Positions 17,912 to 27,127 of a stretch of 64,000 nucleotides of DNA are shown here, piece by piece. The notes under the pieces were generated by a model that saw only the letters and a program-made list of their open reading frames with translations, was not told the origin of the DNA and did not search any database. The stretch is taken from positions 554,754 through 618,753 of the forward strand of contig NWQL01000002.1 in assembly GCA_002798175.1 (NCBI GenBank), given 5' to 3'. Numbering within the stretch: position 1 is the stretch's first letter; each line of letters begins with the position of its first letter. Origin of the DNA: Lysobacteraceae bacterium NML91-0213 (lineage in GTDB: Bacteria; Pseudomonadota; Gammaproteobacteria; Xanthomonadales; Xanthomonadaceae). The translations under genes and the position numbers were made by a program.

Positions 17912-19710
17912 ACCGCACACGCCGTGCGGGCGCCGCCCGCCGGACGCGGTGGGCGCTTGCGCTGGTACTGGCAGGCCCCGCGCACGCCGCGGCGCTGCCG
18001 ATCACCGCGCCAGCCACCGACGCCACCACCCGCGCCGCCACCGCCGCACTGCTGGAACGCGCGGCTGCCGTCGTGCCGGCGCCGCTGCGGGCGCAGTTGC
18101 CGCCGCTGCGGCTGCATCCGGCCGATACCCTGCCCGTCCACGTGCACGGCCGCCAACGCGGGCATGACATCCAGCTGCCCCGCGAGCTCGTGCTTGCACC
18201 TGTCGGCGATGACGGCGCCGATCCCGCCCTTGCGGCCCTGCTGCACGAGATCGGCCACGTGCTCGATGCCCGGCTCGGCCTGTCACGCGATCCGCGACTG
18301 CTCGATCTTGCCGGCTGGCAGCTGCGGCCGCGGCGCTTCGGCCTGCGCGATGCCGACAACCGGTTGCGCGATCGCAGCCCGGACCCCTACGAGCTGCACA
18401 GCCCGAAGGAGTTCGTTGCGGTCAACCTGGAGCACTTCCTCCTCGACCCCCGCTACCGGTGCCGGCGCCCAGCACTGCATCGCCATTTCGCCGCACGGCT
18501 GGGGGTCGATGGTGCCGGGCCGCCGGCAGCACCATGCCCGGAGGCCCTGCCGTTCGTGACGACCGGCGGACTCGGCACCACCCCGCCACTGCACGCGCTG
18601 GAGCCGGCACGGGTGTATGCGGTGGAATACCTGTTCGCCGAGCCCACGCGCGCTCCGATGAGCCGCTGGGGCCACGGCATGCTGCGGCTCGTGGTCTGCG
18701 CACCCGGGCGCGCGCCGGGCCCGGACTGCCGCTTCGACCTCGACCACCACCGCGTGCTGTCGTTCCGCGCGTTCGTCGACGACGTGCAGATCTCCAGCTG
18801 GCGCGGACTCACCGGCCACTATCCCTCGCGCCTGTTCGTGCTGCCGCTGTCGCAGGTGGTGGACGAGTACACCCACGTCGAGCTGCGCGGCCTGCGTTCG
18901 GTGCCGCTGCGGCTGCAGCCGGCGGAGATCGCCGCGGTCGTCGAACGTGCCGCGCAGCTGCATTGGACCTACGACGGGCGCTACACCTTCCTCGGCAACA
19001 ACTGCGCCACCGAGACCTTCAAGCTGCTCCACGACGCGGTGCCGCGGCTGGCTTCGGAGCGGCTCGCCGCGATCACGCCGAACGGCCTGCTGCGCAAGCT
19101 CGAACGGCGCGGGATCGCGGATGCCTCCCTGCTGGACGACGCCGGCGCAGCGGTGCGCCTGGGCTATCACTTCCCGGCGGCGGATGCGCATTACCGCGAC
19201 CTGTTCGAGGTCGCCGACAGCGCGCTCGGGCTGCCCGTCGGCGACGCCGATGGCTGGCTGGACCTCGCCGCGGATGCACGTTCGCCGTGGCTCGACCAGG
19301 GCGACCTGCGCGCCACCGCGGCCCTGCTGGTGCTGGAGGAAGCGGCGCTGCGACGGACCGAAGGGCGTGCGCGCGACGTGCTCAAGCGGCGCCTGGCGCG
19401 CCCGGATGCGGATGCCACCGGTTCCCGCGGGCTGCTGGAGCAGGTGCTGGTCGCCGAAGGCCTGCTGGTCCGGCCGGCCGCACTACTGGCGGGCGTGCCG
19501 GGCTACGGCCTGCCACAGGCCGAAGAGCTGCAGGCCGCTGGCGATCGTGCCGCGGCACTGGACACCACTCGCCTCGACCAGGCCGACCGCCTGCGCCAAG
19601 AGGCGGAGGCGATCCTCCCGCGCGGGATGCAGCTGGAGCTCGAGACGACGCGCGCCAACATCGCGCGCGCCGCCTCGCGCCTGCGCGCCCTCAGCGCATC
19701 GACCGACTAG
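17908..19710 (+). CDS. DUF4105 envelope protein with an HExxH motif
   Basis: 600 aa, exported (signal at residues 12-30). The N-terminal third has ALLHEIGHVLDARLG with His113-Glu114-x2-His117, a zincin-type HExxH, followed by SPKEFVAVNLEHFLLDPRY, where a third ligand could lie. The middle third is DUF4105 (MSRWGHGMLRLVVC, and YTFLGNNCATETFKLL with an essential-looking NNC). The last 180 residues are helical and Ala/Arg/Glu-rich. The GTG start is set by the GTGA overlap with DUF2388. Function is unknown; a zinc-dependent envelope hydrolase is a reasonable guess. Confidence 0.8.
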   Translation: MNRTRRAGAARRTRWALALVLAGPAHAAALPITAPATDATTRAATAALLERAAAVVPAPLRAQLPPLRLHPADTLPVHVHGRQRGHDIQLPRELVLAPVGDDGADPALAALLHEIGHVLDARLGLSRDPRLLDLAGWQLRPRRFGLRDADNRLRDRSPDPYELHSPKEFVAVNLEHFLLDPRYRCRRPALHRHFAARLGVDGAGPPAAPCPEALPFVTTGGLGTTPPLHALEPARVYAVEYLFAEPTRAPMSRWGHGMLRLVVCAPGRAPGPDCRFDLDHHRVLSFRAFVDDVQISSWRGLTGHYPSRLFVLPLSQVVDEYTHVELRGLRSVPLRLQPAEIAAVVERAAQLHWTYDGRYTFLGNNCATETFKLLHDAVPRLASERLAAITPNGLLRKLERRGIADASLLDDAGAAVRLGYHFPAADAHYRDLFEVADSALGLPVGDADGWLDLAADARSPWLDQGDLRATAALLVLEEAALRRTEGRARDVLKRRLARPDADATGSRGLLEQVLVAEGLLVRPAALLAGVPGYGLPQAEELQAAGDRAAALDTTRLDQADRLRQEAEAILPRGMQLELETTRANIARAASRLRALSASTD

Positions 19711-19826
19711 CTCGACCCACACGCCCGGCTCTGCATTGGCACGATGGCGCGACGCGCCGGCGCCGTCACGGAAGATCTGTCACCGCGATGCGTTGACCCT
19801 TGCCCACCGCGAGTGGCGCGCATCGC

Positions 19827-20612
19827 TCATGTCGGGCAACGCACGCGTCGCAAGCGCAGGTCGTCCGGGCCGGTGACCTCGAGGGTGTCCGCATCGATGA
19901 GCCGCAGGCGCTGTTCGTGCTCCCAGCGCTGGCCCTCCCCCTCGTAGGCGAACGTGGCGGAGACATCGTCCGCGGCGTGGGTGCGCAGGTGGTGCGGCGT
20001 GGCCGTGCTTTCGTAGAAGCGCAGGCCTTCGGCGGTGATGGTGATGCGCTCCAGTCCATGGGCGTCGGAGCAGGCGTCGGCGTGCGGCGCCCAGCGACCG
20101 ATGAAGGCGCTGGGGATCGCTGCACCGTCGTGGTCGGCCACCGCACCTGGCTCGCCCGGCGGCGGCATCGCCGCAGGCCGGGCACAACCTGCATGCGGAC
20201 CACTGCCGTCGACGATCAGTTCCCCGCTGAGCGGAAACGACGCGCCCGACATGCTGTCCTCGCACGGCGCCTCGCGCACGCGCGCCTCCACGCCGCCGGC
20301 AACGATCACCCGCACGCCGCCGTCGACCTCCGAACGCTCCACCGGGATCCGCCGTTCGCCGGCATCGACGCCGGTGAGCGTCAACACGCCCTCCTCCACC
20401 CGTGCCTGGAAGAACGGCTCATTGGTGGAAATGACCACGCTGTCGGGCACGCCCGCGTCGTCTGCTGGAACGCCGACGCCCGGGGATGCATGCGGCGCCG
20501 CATCGGACGCGACATCGGACGTGGCAGCGGGCGAAGGCGCGGTCTCCGTCGGGGTGCCGTCGCAGGCGCCCAGCAACACGGCGAGGCTGGTGGCAAGCAG
20601 GATCCTGTGCAT
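19827..20612 (-). CDS. Hypothetical lipoprotein
   Basis: Predicted outer- or inner-membrane lipoprotein of 261 aa, with lipobox LLGAC at residues 13-17. A low-complexity Ala/Pro/Asp linker is followed by two beta-rich halves: one with EEGVLTLTGVDAGERRIP, the other with FIGRWAPHADACSDAHGLERI, which resembles small lipocalin-like or META/HslJ-type stress lipoproteins. I do not recognise the family. The start at 20612 has GGAG nine bases upstream; an in-frame ATG 27 bases further up is less likely. Confidence 0.7.
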   Translation of the reverse strand: MHRILLATSLAVLLGACDGTPTETAPSPAATSDVASDAAPHASPGVGVPADDAGVPDSVVISTNEPFFQARVEEGVLTLTGVDAGERRIPVERSEVDGGVRVIVAGGVEARVREAPCEDSMSGASFPLSGELIVDGSGPHAGCARPAAMPPPGEPGAVADHDGAAIPSAFIGRWAPHADACSDAHGLERITITAEGLRFYESTATPHHLRTHAADDVSATFAYEGEGQRWEHEQRLRLIDADTLEVTGPDDLRLRRVRCPT

Positions 20613-20925
20613 CGGGTTCTCCTCGTGATCGGGCGTCATGCTCGCGTCGCCCGGGTGAAACGCGGGAGAACGGCAGCGGGACTGTCGCCGCCGATGTCCG
20701 CGCAGGCAAGCGCGGTTGACGCAGCGTGCTTCGATCCTGCCGCATGACGTGCCCGACATGCATTCGACGGCGTCGCTGCTGTCGACACCCGACGTGCGAG
20801 GACGCGCGCAACCGCGGCGCTGGGCGGCGACGTTTTCGCAGCCCCCCGACGTATGCCGAACGGCCCCCGGACGACGGATGCGACGCCGCTAGAATCGGAC
20901 GTTTCACCGTCACGCAGGAGATGCC
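20613..20925. other. 313-base intergenic region between divergent genes
   Basis: Contains the promoters for the lipoprotein (minus) and DUF885 (plus) genes. On the plus strand TAGAAT at 20890-20895 is a likely -10 element, and AGGAG at 20916-20920 is a strong RBS five bases before the GTG start of DUF885. No ORF with coding character, repeat or RNA gene was seen in the rest. Confidence 0.5.
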
Positions 20926-22758
20926 GTGTCCATCCGCTTCCGTCATGCCCCGCTGGGGCTCGCGCTTGCGACCGCGCTTGCGCTCGCCGCCTGTTCCGCA
21001 CCTTCCCAGCAGGGTGGCACCGCGGCCGATCCGACCGCCGCATCCGCCAGCGAGTCGGCGCAGGGCGTCGCGGCCTTCTTCGAATCGTTCACCGACGAGT
21101 GGATGCGACGGCAGCCTTCCGCCGCCACCGCCAGCCGCTATTTCGACGATCCCGCCGTGCAGGCCGAGATGGACCGCCAGCTCACGCCGCAGACCCGCGA
21201 ATTCCGCCGCGAGACGGTGGCGCTGGCCGAACGTGGCCTGGCCGAACTCGCGCGCTTCGACACCGCGGCCATGGACCCGACCGAGCGAGTGTCCGCCGAG
21301 CTGATGGCGTGGCAGCTGCGCACCATCGTGGAAGGCGAGCGCCATGCCGATTACGAATTCCCGCTGCAGCAGTTCAGCGGCGCGAACGTCGGCCTGCCGA
21401 ACCTGATGACGGTGGTCCATCCGGTGCGCAGCGCCCAGGACGCCGACCACTACCTCGCGCGCCTGCGCCAGTTCGACGTCCGCATGAACGAAGCCACGGC
21501 GCGTGCGCGCGAGCTGGCCGAGCGCGGCATCCTGCCGCCGCGTTTCATCCTCGACGCCACCATCGCGCAGATGCGCCAGTTCATCTCGCCGACGCCGGCG
21601 GCAAACCCGCTGGTGACCACCTTCGACGAACGCCTGGCCGCGATCGAAGGCCTCGACGACACAGCGCGCGAAACCTACGTCGCCGACGCGACGAACGTGG
21701 TCCGCGACAGCGTCTATCCCGCCTGGCAACGCGCGATCGCGGAACTGGAGTCGCGCCTGTCCGCGGCCACCGACGATGCCGGACTGTGGCGTTTCGACGG
21801 CGGCGCGGATGCCTACGCGTACCACCTGCGCCGGTTCACCTCCACCGCGCTCAGCGCCGAGGAGATCCACCAGATCGGGCTGCGCGAAGTGGAGCGCATC
21901 GAAGGCGAAATGGACGCGATCCTGCGCTCAATCGGCCGCACCGACGGCACGGTCCGCGAGCGCATCGACGCGCTGCGCAAGGACCTCGCCTACAGCAATG
22001 ACGACGCCGGTCGCAAGGCGATCATGGACGACATCGAAACCATGATGCGCGACGCCGAGCGTCGTGCCGACGCCCTCTTCGACATCCGCCCGAAGACCGC
22101 GGTGATCGCCCAGCCCTATCCCGAGTACCGCTGGGCCAGCGCCGCCGCCAGCTACACCGCGCCGCCGCTGGACGGTTCGCGTCCGGGTGTCTACCAGATG
22201 CCGCTGCGTCCCGATCGCCTGACCCGCTTCGGCCTGCGCACGCTGGTCTACCACGAGGCGGTGCCGGGGCATCACTTCCAGGTGGCGCTGTCGGTGGAAA
22301 ACCAGGCACTCCCGAAGTTCCGCCAGACCCGCGCGCTCGGTGGCATCTCCGCCTTCAGCGAGGGCTGGGCGCTGTATGCCGAACGGCTCGCCACCGAGGA
22401 AGGCTGGTACGAGGGCGATCCCGAAGGGCGGCTGGGCCAGCTTGACGCCGCGCTGTTCCGCGCCCGCCGCCTGGTCGCCGACACCGGCCTGCACGCGATG
22501 CGCTGGACCCACCAGCAGGCGATCGACTACGGCATCCCGCCGTCGGAAGTCGATCGCTACGTGGTGATGCCCGGCCAGGCGACCTCATACATGATCGGCC
22601 AGCTCGAGATCGTGCGCCTGCGCGACAAGGCCCGCGACGCGCTGGGCGAGCGCTTCGACCCGCGCGAGTTCCACAACCGCGTGCTGCTCACCGGCGTGGT
22701 GCCGCTCGACCTGCTGGAGCGCGAGGTGGACGACTACATCGCGAAGGCGAAGGGGTGA
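20926..22758 (+). CDS. DUF885 family zinc metallopeptidase-like lipoprotein
   Basis: 610-aa exported protein with lipobox ALAAC (residues 20-24). The DUF885 zinc motif is [15 protein letters not shown] (His443, Glu444, His449) and is followed by [15 protein letters not shown], which supplies the third ligand Glu. The family is related to M32-like thermolysin-fold carboxypeptidases and is widespread in Xanthomonadaceae; substrates are unknown. The GTG start is chosen because AGGAG lies five bases upstream and the lipobox is then placed correctly. It ends in a TGATG junction with the next gene. Confidence 0.88.
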   Translation: MSIRFRHAPLGLALATALALAACSAPSQQGGTAADPTAASASESAQGVAAFFESFTDEWMRRQPSAATASRYFDDPAVQAEMDRQLTPQTREFRRETVALAERGLAELARFDTAAMDPTERVSAELMAWQLRTIVEGERHADYEFPLQQFSGANVGLPNLMTVVHPVRSAQDADHYLARLRQFDVRMNEATARARELAERGILPPRFILDATIAQMRQFISPTPAANPLVTTFDERLAAIEGLDDTARETYVADATNVVRDSVYPAWQRAIAELESRLSAATDDAGLWRFDGGADAYAYHLRRFTSTALSAEEIHQIGLREVERIEGEMDAILRSIGRTDGTVRERIDALRKDLAYSNDDAGRKAIMDDIETMMRDAERRADALFDIRPKTAVIAQPYPEYRWASAAASYTAPPLDGSRPGVYQMPLRPDRLTRFGLRTLVYHEAVPGHHFQVALSVENQALPKFRQTRALGGISAFSEGWALYAERLATEEGWYEGDPEGRLGQLDAALFRARRLVADTGLHAMRWTHQQAIDYGIPPSEVDRYVVMPGQATSYMIGQLEIVRLRDKARDALGERFDPREFHNRVLLTGVVPLDLLEREVDDYIAKAKG

Positions 22759-23660
22759 TGGCGATGCGGCGATCGCTGGTTCCTGCCGCCGTCGCGGTCG
22801 CCGCCATCGCTGCGCTCGGCTGGTGGGCATTGGGTGCCCGCCAGCCCGGCGCGCCCGCCCAGCAGACGACGGCTGCAGGCACCGCGCACGGCACGGCCCC
22901 TGCCGCCAATCGGCATCCGCCGCTGCCACCGGGCACCTTCGACGCCACCCGGGCGGTGCTGGAGGACGCCGCGCAGCGTGGCGATCCGGAGGCATCGTTC
23001 CGCATTGGCCGCGCACTGGCGTACTGCATGCGCTACCGGCCCGTCCCCGGCGGCGAACTCACCCGCATGCTCGCGCAGGCCATCGCCGAGGCTGGCGACA
23101 GCGTGAGGATCGCCGGCCGACCGCTCGGCGACGAGCGCAGCATCGACCTGTTCCTGTATGCGCATGCCGAGGGAGAGCGCCTGTGTACCGGCACCGACAG
23201 CCTGCGCAAGACGCCACCCGCCGGCACCGCATACGACCATATCGCCCGTGCCGCCGCCCAGGGGCACCCCGGCGCGATGGCGCTGTATCCACAGGTCGCG
23301 TTCGAGGAGTTCCAGAACCAGGCGGCGCTATTGGAGCACGCTGCGGAGGTGGCGCGCCGACGCGACCGGGCCGGCACGATGCTCGAGGCCGCGATCCGCG
23401 CCGGCGAAGCGGATGCACTGCGCAACGCCGCGGTGGCGTACGCCGCCAATGGCTGGCTGCCGGAGGATCCCATGCGTTCCCTCACCTACTGGTTCGCCTA
23501 CCTGGGCACGCCGGCCGGCCAGCGGTTGCCGGACAGCCTGCGCGCGGACATGGAGGCAACGCTGCTGCAGGCACACTCCACCGACACGGTGCAAAAGGCC
23601 CGGTCGCGCGCGTTGGAACTGCTTGCCGCGCACGACTGGCAGAGCGGAGAGCCCCGATGA
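22758..23660 (+). CDS. Hypothetical exported protein, paralogue of the next gene
   Basis: 300 aa with an N-terminal membrane anchor or signal (residues 5-25). The body is alpha-helical with Sel1/TPR-like character (AQRGDPEASFRIGRALAYC, AAAQGHPGAMALYPQV, AIRAGEADALRNAAVAY). Possible starts are ATG 22758 (overlapping the DUF885 stop by one base) and ATG 22764, which has AAGGGG at ideal spacing. The segment EVARRRDRAGTMLEAAIRAG aligns with EVARRRTQVRRWLEDAVQAG of the following gene, so the two are tandem paralogues. Function unknown. Confidence 0.72.
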   Translation: MAMRRSLVPAAVAVAAIAALGWWALGARQPGAPAQQTTAAGTAHGTAPAANRHPPLPPGTFDATRAVLEDAAQRGDPEASFRIGRALAYCMRYRPVPGGELTRMLAQAIAEAGDSVRIAGRPLGDERSIDLFLYAHAEGERLCTGTDSLRKTPPAGTAYDHIARAAAQGHPGAMALYPQVAFEEFQNQAALLEHAAEVARRRDRAGTMLEAAIRAGEADALRNAAVAYAANGWLPEDPMRSLTYWFAYLGTPAGQRLPDSLRADMEATLLQAHSTDTVQKARSRALELLAAHDWQSGEPR

Positions 23661-24661
23661 GACATCGAAGCCGCCTGTGTGTCGTCGTCGCGATCAGCCT
23701 GCTGGCGGCCTGCCAGCGCGAGGCTGCGGAGCCCCCGGCGCCCACTGCTGGCGTGACGGAGCTGGCCGTGGCCGGCGACGCGCCGGACGCCTCGCTCGAC
23801 GCGTTGCGCAAGGCGCTTGGGCCGGCCCGGATGCGGGCGCAGCAGCAGACGCCCCACGTGGCCGATGATGCCGAGATGGCCGAGCATTTCCGCCGCTCGT
23901 CGCTACCGCTTGAGGAATTCCTGGCCGAGTTCGAGCCGCGTGCCGCGGCGGGCGACCGCGAGGCGACCCTGCTGGTCGCCAGCCGCCTGTCGCGTTGCCA
24001 CAAGGCACTGGCCGAGGACACGCCCGAACGACTGCTGCAGGAGCTCGAGCGCGAACAGACCTGGCTCGAATCCCGACCCGACGGGATGCGGCAGGCCAAC
24101 ATCGAACGCCAGCTGCTTGAACGCCTGCAGACCTACGAGGGTTGCAGTGCGTTGCCTGCCGGCACGATCGAACGCAGCTTCCAGCGGGCTGAGCGCCTTG
24201 CGCTGTCGGGCGATCCCGGTGCGCGCAGCTGGTACGTCGACTACGCGCTTGCCGGATTCCGGACCCGCGAACAGGTGATCCGTCACGTGGAAGAGGTGGC
24301 ACGCCGCCGCACGCAGGTGCGCCGATGGCTCGAGGACGCGGTGCAGGCGGGTGACGTCTCCGCCCTGATCACCTACGCGAACCATCTCAACCGGGCTTCC
24401 GGCGACAGCCTGCTGTACCCCGAGGACCGGCGTGCCGGCATCGTGTACGGATATGCGCGCGACCTGGCGATCGCCCAGCGCAACATGGACAGCACGCCGG
24501 ATGCCGCCATGCGCCAGGCGCAGCGGGAACGTCGCGACCGCCTCTGGCGCGAAGGCCCGGAGCGGTATGGCGATGGCTTCAGCCCGGCCGAACGGGACGC
24601 GATGGCCGAGGAAGGCCGCAGGATCTTTGAACGGTTCTACCACCCGCCCTCCGCCGACTGA
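23657..24661 (+). CDS. Hypothetical lipoprotein, paralogue of the previous gene
   Basis: 334 aa, lipobox LLAAC at residues 15-19. It is helical throughout, with Sel1/TPR-like pieces (AAAGDREATLLVASRLSRC, AVQAGDVSALITYANHLN). ATG overlaps the previous stop (ATGA), so it is translationally coupled to its paralogue. It is followed by a strong hairpin terminator. I recognise no enzymatic motif; a helical scaffold or adaptor in the envelope is the most that can be said. Confidence 0.72.
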   Translation: MRHRSRLCVVVAISLLAACQREAAEPPAPTAGVTELAVAGDAPDASLDALRKALGPARMRAQQQTPHVADDAEMAEHFRRSSLPLEEFLAEFEPRAAAGDREATLLVASRLSRCHKALAEDTPERLLQELEREQTWLESRPDGMRQANIERQLLERLQTYEGCSALPAGTIERSFQRAERLALSGDPGARSWYVDYALAGFRTREQVIRHVEEVARRRTQVRRWLEDAVQAGDVSALITYANHLNRASGDSLLYPEDRRAGIVYGYARDLAIAQRNMDSTPDAAMRQAQRERRDRLWREGPERYGDGFSPAERDAMAEEGRRIFERFYHPPSAD

Positions 24662-24685
24662 TGACGTAGCCGGCCCGATGCAACG

Positions 24686-24716
24686 CGACAGGGCCGGGAA
24701 TGACCCGGCCCTGTCG
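24686..24716. terminator. Bidirectional hairpin between convergent genes
   Basis: CGACAGGGCCGGG (24686-24698) pairs with CCCGGCCCTGTCG (24704-24716) around AATGA. Flanking CAAC/GTTG can extend it with a small bulge. It lies between the stop of the lipoprotein gene and the stop of the M13 peptidase gene. Confidence 0.7.
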
Positions 24717-24773
24717 TTGGCAACGTGGCGGGAAGGCCGGACCGTTCCGGCCTCCGTCATCCGCTGGACGGTC

Positions 24774-26900
24774 TTACCAGATCCGCACGCGGTCTTCCGG
24801 TGCGATGTAGAGCGGGTCGTTCTCGGTCACGTTGAACGCCTCGTACCACGCATCGATGTTGCGCAGCGGGGCGAAGGCGCGGATGTGGCCCGGCGAATGC
24901 GTGCCATTGACCAGCTGCTGGCGCAGCGCATCGTCGCGCCACAGCGTGCGCCACACCTGCGCCCAGCCCATGAACAGGCGCTGCTCACCGGTGAAGCCGT
25001 CGATCACCGGCGCCGGCTTGCCGTCGAGCGAGCGGCGGTAGGCCTCCAGCGCGATGGTCAGGCCACCGAGGTCGCCGATGTTCTCGCCCATCGCCACGCG
25101 GCCGTTGATGTGCATGCCCGGCAGCTGCGGGAACTCGTAGGCCTCGTACTGCGCACCGAGCTTGGCCGCCTGCGCCTCGAACTTGGCCGCGTCCTCGGCC
25201 GTCCACCAGTCACGCAGCAGGCCGGCGCCGTCGGACTTGCGGCCCTGGTCGTCGAAGCCATGGATGATCTCGTGGCCGATCACGCCGCCGATGGCGCCGT
25301 AGTTGACCGCCGGATCGGCGTCCGGATCGAAGAACGGCGGCTGCAGGATCGCCGCCGGGAACACGATCTCGTTCTTGACCGAGTTGTAGTAGGCGTTGAC
25401 GGTCTGCGGGGTCATGCCCCACTCGGTCTTGTCCACCGGCTTGCCGATGCGGTCCTTGCGGTAATCCCACTCGAACGCCATCGCGCGCTCGGCGTTGCCG
25501 AACACGTCGCCGTTGGCCAGCTGCAGGCCGCTGTAGTCACGCCACTCGTCCGGATGGCCGATCTTGAGGCCGAAGCCTTCGAGCTTGGCGCGGGCCTCGG
25601 CCTTGGTCGCCGGGCTCATCCAGTCCAGCTGGTCAAGCCGCGCGCCCATCGCCACCTTCACGTTGGCGACCAACTCGTCCATCTTCGCCTTCGCATCCGG
25701 CGGGAAGTACAGCTTCACGTAGTCCTCGCCGATCGCCTCGCCCATTGCCGACGAGGTGTGGGCCACCGCGCGCTTCCAGCGTGCGCGCTGCTCGGGCTGG
25801 CCGGACAGGAACTTCGAGCGGAACTCGAAATGCGCGTCGGCGAAGTCACTCGACAGCAGCGGCGCGGCATTGTCGGTGGTGTGGAAGGCCTGCCAGGCCT
25901 TGAGGGTATCGAGGTCGGCATCGGCGAAGATCTTCGCGATCTTCGGGAACGCGGTGTCCTGGCGGATCACGCCGGCGTCGGCGTAGTCCACCCCGGCGGC
26001 GGCGAGGTAGGTCTGCCACGGGAAGCCCGGAGCGACGGTGTCGAGCTCGGCGAACTTCACCGGGTTGTAGGTCTTGTCGCGGTCGCGGCTTTCGGCGCGG
26101 GTCCAGTGCGCCTCGGCGATCGCGGTCTCCAGCGCCATGATCTTCTGCGCGTTGCCCTGCGGGTCGTCCCAGCCGGCAAGCTGCAGCAGCTCGGCGATGT
26201 AGGCCACGTAGCGCTCGCGCTGCGGGGCGAACTTCTCGTCGAGATACATCTGGCGGTCACCCAGGCCCAGGCCGGACTGGCTCAGGTACAGGGTGTAGAC
26301 GTCGGGGTTGCGCTGGTCGTCGCCGACGTAATGGCCGAAGAAGCTGCCGCCGAAGGTCGCGTTGCGCTCGCCCATCAGGCGCGCCATGCCGTCCTTGCCG
26401 TCGACGGCGCGGATCGCCTCGAGCTTCGGCTGCAGCGGCTGCGCGCCCAGCGCCTCCACCGCCGCCTCGTCCATGAAGCCCTGGTACAGCGCTGCAAGCT
26501 TGGCGGCGTTGCCGGTGCCGGCGGGATCGCCGAGCTGGTAGCCCTCGAGCATGCGATGCACGCGTGCTTCAGAGAGGTCGCGCAGGATCAGGAACGAGCC
26601 GTACATCGACTGGTCGGCCGGGATCTCGGTGTTCTCGGCCCAGCTGCCGCTGACGTAGGCGAAGAAGTCCTCGCCCGGCTTCACGTCGGTGTTCATGCCG
26701 GCGGTATCGATGCCCCAGCTGCCGAAGCGGCGCGCCTCGATCACTCCCGCGTTGCCGCCCTGCCCTTCGGGCGCGGCCTGGAACAGCGACACCACGTCGC
26801 AGGACGCATCGATGCAGGCGTGGTTGTCATGGGCGACGGCCAGCGGTGCGGCACCGGCGAGCGCCAGCGCGGTGGCAAGGGACAGCAGGGACTTCTTCAT
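24774..26900 (-). CDS. M13 family metallopeptidase (neprilysin/PepO-like), secreted
   Basis: Secreted zinc endopeptidase of 708 aa with signal peptide [19 protein letters not shown] ending in AVA. The zinc site is HEIIH at residues 543-547, and the third ligand Glu is in GENIGDLGG about 60 residues later. NAYYNSVKNEIVFPAAIL is the substrate-binding N-A-Y/F-Y region of M13. The C-terminal W matches the family. The mature N-terminus has two extra Cys (HACIDASCDV), which may form a disulphide. GGAG lies six bases before the ATG. Confidence 0.93.
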   Translation of the reverse strand: MKKSLLSLATALALAGAAPLAVAHDNHACIDASCDVVSLFQAAPEGQGGNAGVIEARRFGSWGIDTAGMNTDVKPGEDFFAYVSGSWAENTEIPADQSMYGSFLILRDLSEARVHRMLEGYQLGDPAGTGNAAKLAALYQGFMDEAAVEALGAQPLQPKLEAIRAVDGKDGMARLMGERNATFGGSFFGHYVGDDQRNPDVYTLYLSQSGLGLGDRQMYLDEKFAPQRERYVAYIAELLQLAGWDDPQGNAQKIMALETAIAEAHWTRAESRDRDKTYNPVKFAELDTVAPGFPWQTYLAAAGVDYADAGVIRQDTAFPKIAKIFADADLDTLKAWQAFHTTDNAAPLLSSDFADAHFEFRSKFLSGQPEQRARWKRAVAHTSSAMGEAIGEDYVKLYFPPDAKAKMDELVANVKVAMGARLDQLDWMSPATKAEARAKLEGFGLKIGHPDEWRDYSGLQLANGDVFGNAERAMAFEWDYRKDRIGKPVDKTEWGMTPQTVNAYYNSVKNEIVFPAAILQPPFFDPDADPAVNYGAIGGVIGHEIIHGFDDQGRKSDGAGLLRDWWTAEDAAKFEAQAAKLGAQYEAYEFPQLPGMHINGRVAMGENIGDLGGLTIALEAYRRSLDGKPAPVIDGFTGEQRLFMGWAQVWRTLWRDDALRQQLVNGTHSPGHIRAFAPLRNIDAWYEAFNVTENDPLYIAPEDRVRIW

Positions 26901-27103
26901 CGGGTTCTCCGGTCGTGGAAGCGGGGCGCGCGGATTGCCCCAGCCGCCCAGAGTACCCGCAGCCCGTGGGCAAGCCCTAGGCCAAAAGTCCCGGTCGCCC
27001 CGCCGGCGGCCGGTAGGGCCGTGCCCGACCCGCCGCCAACACCATCGAGGCCGTCCCCCGTCGCCCGTACGCCGCAACGCGCGCCGGTGCCAACCTCTTC
27101 CGG

Positions 27104-27127
27104 TTCCGCGGCCTATTCCGCGGCCTA
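27104..27127. repeat. Tandem 12-bp duplication at a stop codon
   Basis: TTCCGCGGCCTA occurs at 27104-27115 and again at 27116-27127. The second copy contains the stop codon of the GGDEF gene (CTA, read TAG on the minus strand). It is probably a simple slippage duplication. Confidence 0.6.
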
